This document shows positions 1-5,293 of a stretch of 64,000 bases of DNA, in pieces. The position numbers were made by a program, and so were the translations under genes. Origin of the DNA: JACVRX01 sp963819885 (lineage in GTDB: Bacteria; Actinomycetota; Actinomycetes; Jiangellales; Jiangellaceae); NCBI GenBank assembly GCA_963819885.1, contig CAWFXV010000022.1, positions 210,854-274,853 on the forward strand, given 5' to 3'. The notes under the pieces are model-generated. The model did not search any database, had not been told where the DNA came from, and saw only the letters and a list, made by a program, of their open reading frames with translations. How positions within the stretch are numbered: position 1 is the first letter of the stretch; each line of letters begins with the position of its first letter.

Positions 1-268
1 CGATGGGCAGGGTAGTGACGATGTCGGCAAGCGGGTTGAGCCGACGGACGAACTCGGCCTGCGGGACTCGGATGAGCTTCGGGTATCCCAACTCGACCAG
101 CGTGTCGACCTGACGGGTCAATTCGGCACGAAGATTGACTCGACGATCGTCGGACACAGCCGCTGGCAACGAGCCCTCCTCGGGCTGGTGGATTCCATCC
201 GACGACCTCAACGCCGCGCCAGCCGCCGGCGTTCCCGGAGCCGTCATTATCGCTTCGCCTTGTCTCAC
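1..268 (-). CDS. N-terminal part of unknown protein (DUF5701-like?), cut by window edge
   Basis: Only the first 89 codons are inside the window; the gene continues past base 1. I chose the GTG at 268 because a GGGAGGT ribosome-binding site lies a few bases upstream; an in-frame ATG at 247 lacks one. The visible protein has a low-complexity start and then a segment with LTRQVDTLVELGYPKLIR followed by an EFVRRLNPL stretch. From memory this resembles the beginning of actinobacterial DUF5701 proteins, whose function is unknown, but the match is weak and the diagnostic body of the protein is missing. It is transcribed away from the secreted-protein gene at 363. Confidence 0.55.
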   Translation of the reverse strand, partial: MRQGEAIMTAPGTPAAGAALRSSDGIHQPEEGSLPAAVSDDRRVNLRAELTRQVDTLVELGYPKLIRVPQAEFVRRLNPLADIVTTLPI

Positions 269-362
269 AGCTACCTCCCAGCTCCGTCACAGCGTGGCCC
301 CAACTCGGCGGGCAAACCTGTTCGTCATCACGACCACATCTGAGGAGAAGGAGGAACCAGCA

Positions 363-1034
363 ATGCGAGCAAGGCACAAGATGATCGCTGCCGCGGGCAC
401 CGTAGGCCTGGCCGGCCTGGTCGGAGCCGTAGTGGCCGCCCCGGCAATGACTGCCTCGGCGGTTTCGGCGGCGACCAGCGTGGCCACTGGCCGCGTCGAG
501 GTCTTCGCGAATGCGCTGGCCGGACTGGTGGAGGACGGCACGATCACCCAGGAGCAGGCGGACCGCGTCGCCGAAACCCTCGACGAGCAGCTGCCGGATC
601 GTGGGCCGGGTGGGCTCGGCGGGCCAGGTCACCACGGCGTCCTCCTCGGCCTCGAGGCGGCCGCAGAGGAACTCGGACTGACCCGGGAAGAACTGCACGA
701 GCAACTGAGCGGCGGAGCAACCCTCGCCGAGATCGCCGAGGAGCAAGGCGTCGACGTCGATGACCTCGTGAGCGCTCTCGTCGCTGCCGCCGAACAAGAC
801 CTCGCGGCTGCGGTGGAGGACGGTCGGCTCGATCAGGAGCGGGCCGACGAGATCGCCGCCGATCTCGAGGACCGGATCAGGACATTCGTCGAGGAGGGTC
901 TACCGGCTCCGCCGGACGGACGTCGGTTCGGTGGGCCCGGGCCGTGGAGCGATCGAGACGGCGCCGACGAGGAGAGCACCGAGCCAGGGACCGAGGAGGA
1001 GGACGAGTCCACGGCGACACCGTCGGCGGTCTGA
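363..1034 (+). CDS. Secreted acidic helical-repeat protein
   Basis: The predicted protein has 223 residues. It starts with a clear signal peptide: basic MRARHK, then a long Ala/Gly/Val-rich core with Ala-x-Ala-type cleavage options near residues 27-40. The ATG at 363 is preceded by AGGAGAAGGAGG, and the in-frame sequence upstream is not signal-like. The mature part has at least two related helical units, LVEDGTITQEQADRVAETL and AVEDGRLDQERADEIAADL, separated by a segment with LAEIAEEQGVDVDDL. It ends in a Pro/Gly linker and a strongly acidic Glu/Asp/Ser/Thr tail. Such units recur in actinobacterial exported proteins of unknown role; the acidic tail could bind cations. No catalytic motif is visible. 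An inverted repeat ten bases after the stop may end transcription. Confidence 0.8.
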   Translation: MRARHKMIAAAGTVGLAGLVGAVVAAPAMTASAVSAATSVATGRVEVFANALAGLVEDGTITQEQADRVAETLDEQLPDRGPGGLGGPGHHGVLLGLEAAAEELGLTREELHEQLSGGATLAEIAEEQGVDVDDLVSALVAAAEQDLAAAVEDGRLDQERADEIAADLEDRIRTFVEEGLPAPPDGRRFGGPGPWSDRDGADEESTEPGTEEEDESTATPSAV

Positions 1035-1043
1035 CGGCTGAAC

Positions 1044-1101
1044 CCATGATCCACGGATCTCGTTGGGTGCTATTACCCCCAGAATGATCCGTGGATCATG
1101 G
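1044..1101. repeat. 16-bp perfect inverted repeat, intergenic palindrome
   Basis: Arms 1044-1059 (CCATGATCCACGGATC) and 1086-1101 are perfect reverse complements separated by 26 bases. The loop itself can form a small GGGT/ACCC stem. It sits just after the stop of the secreted-protein gene and could act as a terminator, but there is no T tract on either side and the arms are A/T-containing rather than GC-clamped. A REP-like intergenic palindrome fits equally well. Confidence 0.7.
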
Positions 1102-1164
1102 TTCCCGCGGAGCATCCGGCCAACCCTGCCGGGCGCGCGGGCACTCGCTGCAGGAGGAATCATC

Positions 1165-1332
1165 GTGGCCAGGTACGTGGCACTGCTGCGTGGCATCAAC
1201 CTCGGCCGGCAGAACCGGGTCTCCCTGGCGAAACTGCGCGAACTCCTGGCCGGCCTTGGCGACGACAACGTCACCATGACCGTGCGCAACTGCCGAACGG
1301 TCACCAAGCTCGCAGAACTAGCCGCCGGCTAG
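1165..1332 (+). pseudogene. DUF1697 gene remnant with internal deletion
   Basis: A GTG at 1165 with a good AGGAGGAAT ribosome-binding site begins a 55-residue frame. Residues 2-37 (VARYVALLRGINLGRQNRV and on to GLGDD) match the conserved start of DUF1697 proteins, which are normally about 170-180 residues. The remaining residues, TVRNCRTVTKLAELAAG, match the conserved C-terminal end of the same family (RNWNTVTKL). The first part therefore joins the last part in frame and about two thirds of the gene is gone. It probably makes no functional protein. The stop is five bases before the DUF4184 start. Confidence 0.75.
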
Positions 1333-1337
1333 CGCAG

Positions 1338-2090
1338 GTGCCGTTCACCGGAAGCCACCCGGCCGCCGTGCTGCCTTTGGGTCGCACCGGCCTGGTGCCC
1401 TCGGCCTTGGTCATCGGCAGCATGATCCCCGACCTGCCGTACTTCGTTGCCCTACCAGTCGATGCCCGCACGACCCACACCGTTGTCGGCGCCCTCACGA
1501 CCGACGTCGCGCTCGGTCTTGCCGTCTTCTGTCTGTGGCAGGGCTTGCTTGCACCGGCGGCCATCGCCGCCGCTCCAGCGGGAGTGCGAGCGCGGCTCGA
1601 CCAGCGGTTGCCAGTGGGAATCCGCGAGCACCTACAGACCAGCAGGGGCGCCGCATCCGTGGCCATGTCGCTGGCGATCGGAGCATTGACCCACGTCGTC
1701 TGGGACTCGTTCACGCACCGAAACGAGTGGGGGGTCGCACGTGTCGACTGGCTTGGAGAACAGCACGGCGGCTTGCCCGGATATCTGTGGGCGCAGTACC
1801 TCAGCGGGATCGTCGGCGCTGTGGTGATCGTCGGTTGGGTGGTCCGCTGGTACCGACGGACCGCGCCGACGACTCCCGGTGCAGTACCTGGTCCCCGGTG
1901 GCCCTGGCTCGTCCTGGTCTTTGCCGCCATGCTCGGCGCTGCTGTCGGCGCTCGGCGGCCGTTGCTCGCAACCGGCGGACCGGACTGGCGAGAGGCCTCG
2001 TTCCACGCGGCGGCCGGCGCTGTCTCGGCCGTCGGCCTGGCCGCATTCCTCCTGGCCGTGGGCTGGGCGCTTCGGCAACGGCGGCGGTAA
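1338..2090 (+). CDS. DUF4184 family membrane protein
   Basis: The predicted protein has 250 residues from a GTG at 1338. The N-terminus, VPFTGSHPAAVLPLGR, followed by LVPSALVIGSMIPDLPYF, is the signature of DUF4184, a family of integral membrane proteins common in actinobacteria. A second conserved block, ALTHVVWDSFTHRNEWG, contributes His and Asp residues that could bind metal, as in related membrane hydrolases. Four to six hydrophobic segments are visible, and the protein ends in a basic cytoplasmic tail. Its function is not known. It starts immediately after the DUF1697 remnant, without an obvious ribosome-binding site of its own, so it may once have been coupled to that gene. Confidence 0.85.
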   Translation: MPFTGSHPAAVLPLGRTGLVPSALVIGSMIPDLPYFVALPVDARTTHTVVGALTTDVALGLAVFCLWQGLLAPAAIAAAPAGVRARLDQRLPVGIREHLQTSRGAASVAMSLAIGALTHVVWDSFTHRNEWGVARVDWLGEQHGGLPGYLWAQYLSGIVGAVVIVGWVVRWYRRTAPTTPGAVPGPRWPWLVLVFAAMLGAAVGARRPLLATGGPDWREASFHAAAGAVSAVGLAAFLLAVGWALRQRRR

Positions 2091-2213
2091 TTTCGTTGTC
2101 AGTTGCCGAAATGGGCAATTACGGTTCCCCGCATGGCTTTCTTCATGAACGCGATCAGCCGTGCCCGCCGCCGGGCGGTCGCGCCGCGAGTGGGGCTGGC
2201 ACCGGCTCACTGA
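2071..2213 (+). promoter_or_regulatory. erm upstream region with alternative hairpins and short leader frame
   Basis: TTCGGCAAC at 2071-2079 pairs perfectly with GTTGCCGAA at 2102-2110. The second arm can instead pair with GGCAA at 2114-2118, so the two stems exclude each other. An ATG at 2133 opens a 26-codon frame ending at 2213, which overlaps the start of the erm gene. Its peptide contains SRARRRA, two overlapping Arg-x-Arg motifs. Mutually exclusive stems and Arg/Lys-x-Arg/Lys leader peptides are known from macrolide-inducible erm attenuators. Whether this one works that way is inference; the leader has no strong ribosome-binding site. Confidence 0.35.
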
Positions 2214-2703
2214 CGAGTGGGCGGCCCAACTCGTCGCAGACGCGGGCATCGGGCCGGGTGAACTGGTGCTCGACGTCGGCGCCGGTGTCGGTGTCATCAC
2301 TGCTCAGCTGCTCAGAGCGGGCGCACGCGTTGTCGCGGTGGAACTTCATCCGACCCGGGAAGCGCAGCTTCGGCACCGATTCGCGGGGACGGCGACTACG
2401 GTCGTCTGCGCGGACGCGACGTCTTTGCGGTTGCCGCGCCAGCCGTTTCGGGTGGTGGCCAACCCGCCGTATGCAATCTCAGCCGCGTTGATGCGGGTGC
2501 TGCTGGGTCCTGGATCTCGGCTGATGGCGGCAGATCTGGTGTTTCAGGGGGCGGTGGTCCGGCGTTACGCCGAGGGCATGCCGCCGGGAGCCAACCGCTG
2601 GCTGCGCTCGTGGGAGTTCCGGCGTGGCCGGGCGTTGCCCCGCAACGCGTTCAGGCCACCACCCCATGTCGACTCGGCCGTCTTGGTGATCCGGCGCCGA
2701 TGA
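2161..2703 (+). CDS. erm: Short Erm-type 23S rRNA (adenine-N6) methyltransferase, Erm(37)-like
   Basis: The predicted protein has 180 residues. The start, with GRSRREWGWHRLTDEW, closely resembles Erm(37) of the Mycobacterium tuberculosis complex, which is also only about 180 residues. SAM-binding motif I is LDVGAGVGVITAQ (residues 38-50), VAVELHP follows at 58-64, and catalytic motif IV VVANPPY is at 98-104. The C-terminus has FRPPPHVDSAVLVIRRR, typical of the family. Like Erm(37), it lacks the extra C-terminal helical domain of full-length Erm enzymes of about 250 residues. These enzymes methylate 23S rRNA around A2058 and give intrinsic macrolide/lincosamide resistance. The GTG at 2161 gives the best family alignment. 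It converges on the DUF2277 gene with no gap. Confidence 0.88.
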   Translation: MPAAGRSRREWGWHRLTDEWAAQLVADAGIGPGELVLDVGAGVGVITAQLLRAGARVVAVELHPTREAQLRHRFAGTATTVVCADATSLRLPRQPFRVVANPPYAISAALMRVLLGPGSRLMAADLVFQGAVVRRYAEGMPPGANRWLRSWEFRRGRALPRNAFRPPPHVDSAVLVIRRR

Positions 2704-2919
2704 CTAACGGCGGGCGCCCCTGACCTCGAGTTGGTCGAGCAGTGTCTGGGTCGCTGCGGCGACCGATGTCACCGCGCGGTCGAATGCTTCGGCGTTGTGT
2801 GTGGCAGGCGAGTGGAACCCGCTCACCTTGCGGACGTACTGCAGCGCGGCGGCGTGGACGTCGTGGTCGGTGACATGGTGGGCGTAGGGCTCACGGAGGG
2901 TCTTGATGCTGCGGCACAT
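2704..2919 (-). CDS. DUF2277 family small protein
   Basis: This 71-residue protein starts MCRSIKTLREPY and contains AAALQYVRKVSGF and AFDRAV, the conserved blocks of DUF2277. Members are short, mostly alpha-helical and have no assigned function. The ATG at 2919 begins exactly at the conserved MCRSIKTL; in-frame codons upstream are not conserved. The stop abuts the stop of the convergent erm gene. Confidence 0.88.
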   Translation of the reverse strand: MCRSIKTLREPYAHHVTDHDVHAAALQYVRKVSGFHSPATHNAEAFDRAVTSVAAATQTLLDQLEVRGARR

Positions 2920-2945
2920 GCACTCGAGCCTACGTCGGCGAGGTA

Positions 2946-2979
2946 ATGCCGGCGGCCTTCCCCTAGAGGCCGCCGGCAT
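2946..2979 (-). terminator. Hairpin terminator after the sortase operon
   Basis: ATGCCGGCGGCC (2946-2957) and GGCCGCCGGCAT (2968-2979) form a perfect 12-bp GC-rich stem with a 10-base loop. It lies downstream of the sortase stop on the minus strand and ahead of DUF2277. No long T tract follows, as is common for actinobacterial terminators. Confidence 0.65.
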
Positions 2980-3006
2980 CCCCCGTTCCCCTGCCCCCCG
3001 CAGGGT

Positions 3007-3654
3007 CTAACCGGTGAGTGCTCTGGCGAACACCACCACGTTGTCGACGTAGCCGCTGTCCGTGTCGTACCTCCCTCCACAGGTGATCAGGCGCAGCTCG
3101 GCATCCGGGGACGGCCCGTACACGGCCTCGGACGGGAAGGACTGCTTCGGATGCCGAGTCACCGTGGAGACGGCGAACGGGAGGGCGGTCCCGCTGCCGT
3201 TCTCCACGGTGACGACATCACCGACCTCGAGCTCCGCGAGCCGGGCGAAGACTGCCGGACCGTTTGCGGAGTCCACATGACCGACGATGACCGCCGGTCC
3301 CTTGCCGCCGGGCCGGCTGCTGCCGGTGTACCAGCCCGCATTGGCGACGTCGGTCGGTGTCGCGAGTGTTCCGTCGGTGGCCAGCCCGACCGTCTCGACA
3401 GGGGCAGCGACGCCGATCCTGTCGATGACGATGCGTTGCGGCTCGGCGGGTTCCTCCACCGCTTGGTTCGGTGCCGCGGGTGCCACGGGCCGGGTCACGC
3501 CCCCCAAATCCAGGTGACCCGGCCTCGTGGCGGTCTCCGATGTCAGCGCGCCGGCGGCGGGCACGCCGATCAGCGCGGCTCCCAGCGCCAGGAGAAGAAC
3601 CGAGGAGGCCCTCCTCCTGGTGCTGAGCTGCCGGTGCCGTCCGCGGACAGTCAT
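3007..3654 (-). CDS. Class F sortase
   Basis: The predicted protein has 215 residues. A basic N-terminus is followed by one membrane segment at about residues 16-37. A proline-rich linker leads to a sortase fold that begins IVIDRIGVAAPVE. Catalytic His is in VIVGHVDS, catalytic Cys192 in LRLITCGG, and Arg195 follows in GGRYD. This is the compact class F type of actinobacteria, transpeptidases that act outside the membrane. The ATG overlaps the stop of the DUF4397 gene as ATGA, so the two are translationally coupled. No LPxTG-type sorting signal was seen in nearby proteins, so its substrate is unclear. Confidence 0.9.
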   Translation of the reverse strand: MTVRGRHRQLSTRRRASSVLLLALGAALIGVPAAGALTSETATRPGHLDLGGVTRPVAPAAPNQAVEEPAEPQRIVIDRIGVAAPVETVGLATDGTLATPTDVANAGWYTGSSRPGGKGPAVIVGHVDSANGPAVFARLAELEVGDVVTVENGSGTALPFAVSTVTRHPKQSFPSEAVYGPSPDAELRLITCGGRYDTDSGYVDNVVVFARALTG

Positions 3655-4491
3655 GCGACGGAACCGGTCCGGTGCCGACGGGTGGCGGTCAGGCCGGCGA
3701 GGCCGGCCGTTGCCAGGACGAGCCCGACCAGCGCCCACGGTGTCGGCGAGTCATCTGTGGCCGAGCCACCGAGCCCGGCGTCGACTCCACCGGTCGGGAT
3801 CTGGTTCGCCGCCGCGAAGTCCTGGATCGGCAGCACGCCGACGCCGGTCTCGAGGTCGCGGACGACCACGGTGTAGGTGGCACCGGCGCTGAGATCCAGC
3901 GCCTGCTCTGCGGTGGCGGAGCCGGCGTCGACCTCGATGGTCGTGTTGCCGGAAGCGACCGCGCTGTAGTCGGTGAACGCGGCGAAGGCGAGATCATTCG
4001 CGACCGATGAGCCGGCCAGCTCGACCGTGTTGACGACAGGGGCCGTCAAGGCTGCGTGAATCACGCGGACCTTGCTCTTGTTCGTGCCTGGTGCCGCGAG
4101 ATCGTCGGTCAAGGTGACCAGCTCCAGATCGGAGTTCTGGCCCATTCCGGCGACGGTGGCAGCGGAGTCAGCCTTGATCTGGACAGTCGTCGACAGCACG
4201 GCGGGCTCGGTTGCCGGAGCACCTTCTAGCCGCATCGCGATGGTGTAGGACCCGGCTGGCACGCGCTGGTACGGCGAGAACATGCCGTACCCGACGCTGC
4301 GGAGGACGGTCGGGTTGTCGTCGTTGCCGAACGACGAGACGTAGACGTCCACCTTGGGGGTGTCGGGCGAGAGGTGGGCCAGCCGGATATAGCCCTCCTC
4401 CGGTGCGGCGTTCGCGACGGTGATGCCGCCGAGGGTTGCGAGAGCGATCGAAATGGTCAGGACGACGAGACGTTGCGATGGAACGGATCAC
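3651..4491 (-). CDS. DUF4397 surface protein; apparent frameshift in the signal peptide
   Basis: From about 4473 down to 3651 the frame encodes a typical DUF4397 protein: EGYIRLAHLSPDTPKVDVYV, two beta-rich repeats, then SPTPWALVGLVLATAGLAG as a C-terminal membrane anchor and a basic tail. DUF4397 domains are extracellular and of unknown function. The frame has no ATG, GTG or TTG start after its upstream stop. A GTG at 4491 with a GGGAG ribosome-binding site opens another frame reading MIRSIA. Dropping one A near 4473-4476 joins them into a perfect signal peptide: MIRSIAR, a hydrophobic core, and cleavage after ANA. One extra base is therefore the likely cause. The gene is coupled to the sortase. 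Confidence 0.75.
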
Positions 4492-4526
4492 GGGATGCTC
4501 CCAGGGGTAGAGATCGGGATAACTGG

Positions 4527-5225
4527 TTAGGAGGGGAAGAGTCCGGGGGGTTCGGGGCTGTCGTAGGTCAACTTGAGGTAGGCGACTGATGCTTCGCGGC
4601 GCACCTCCACCCGGTCTGGGCTGAGCCGGCGCTGGTTGTCGAGCCAGTCGAGGACGCGATCGACGTCCACGACGCCCATTTCCAGGTTCGCGACGTCAGC
4701 CGGTCTGGCGGAGCCACTGACCGGCACGTCGACGGCGGTCAAGAGGTCCGCCGACGCGAGCGCCGCGAGAATCATGAGTACCCGACCGTCGACCTCTCCC
4801 TCCCGCAGCACTGCGGCTGCGGCGGGTGAGATATCGGTGTCGGTTCGTGCGGCGATCTCCGCGCCGGCCGCCGCTCGGGCCACTGAGGCAGTCCGGCTCG
4901 GCGTTGCCCGGCTGGTTTCTGTGGGCGATCGGCTCGAGAACCCGGTCGGGTCGATATCGCCCAGCGCAGCGGAGGGGCTTGGTGATGGACGGGGAGCGGC
5001 GTCAGGCGCGGGATCTGCCGAACCGAACGCACCCTTGACCAGGAGTCCGGCGCCAAGGACGACCAAGCCGCAGATGACGGGGAACCACAGTCGGGACGCC
5101 CTGCGATCGTCGCCGTGTTCGAGCCGGTACAGGCGACGTCGTTCTCTCGACAACTTGACCGTGTCGATGATGACCCGCAGCCAGGACGGGGATGACCCGA
5201 CCGGCAGGGGAGACCGCTGGTCCAC
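4527..5225 (-). CDS. Membrane-anchored protein of unknown function
   Basis: The predicted protein has 232 residues. It has a basic cytoplasmic N-terminus (SRERRRLYRLEHGDDRR), one membrane segment at about residues 47-66, and a Pro/Ser/Thr-rich linker. The external domain of about 110 residues contains AAVLREGEVDGRVLMILAAL and a DVDRVLDWLDNQRR helix. I do not recognise the family. The domain looks alpha-helical and has no Cys or catalytic motif. It lies 35 bases upstream of the DUF4397 gene on the same strand, so it probably shares the sortase operon. GTG at 5225 is the outermost start; the ribosome-binding site is poor, and an internal start remains possible. Confidence 0.65.
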   Translation of the reverse strand: MDQRSPLPVGSSPSWLRVIIDTVKLSRERRRLYRLEHGDDRRASRLWFPVICGLVVLGAGLLVKGAFGSADPAPDAAPRPSPSPSAALGDIDPTGFSSRSPTETSRATPSRTASVARAAAGAEIAARTDTDISPAAAAVLREGEVDGRVLMILAALASADLLTAVDVPVSGSARPADVANLEMGVVDVDRVLDWLDNQRRLSPDRVEVRREASVAYLKLTYDSPEPPGLFPS

Positions 5226-5263
5226 GCGAGGTATTCGGCGCCGCCGGTTGGCCGGATTGGTCG

Positions 5264-5293
5264 GCCCGGATGTGACCTACGTCACATCCGGGC
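5264..5293. promoter_or_regulatory. 13-bp palindrome holding a perfect CRP/GlxR consensus (also terminator-like)
   Basis: Arms 5264-5276 and 5281-5293 are perfectly complementary with a CTAC loop. The core 5271-5286 reads TGTGACCTACGTCACA, an exact fit to TGTGA-N6-TCACA with the central TA favoured by actinobacterial GlxR/Crp regulators. It begins one base after the stop of the PTS fusion gene and ends about 40 bp upstream of the unknown gene at 5225. It could be an operator for the sortase operon, a terminator for the glycerol operon, or both. Confidence 0.55.

Noticed and set aside
2133..2213. The 26-codon frame as the true N-terminus of Erm
   Set aside because: It is out of frame with the methyltransferase, and GTG 2161 already gives the GRSRREWGWHRL start that matches Erm(37).
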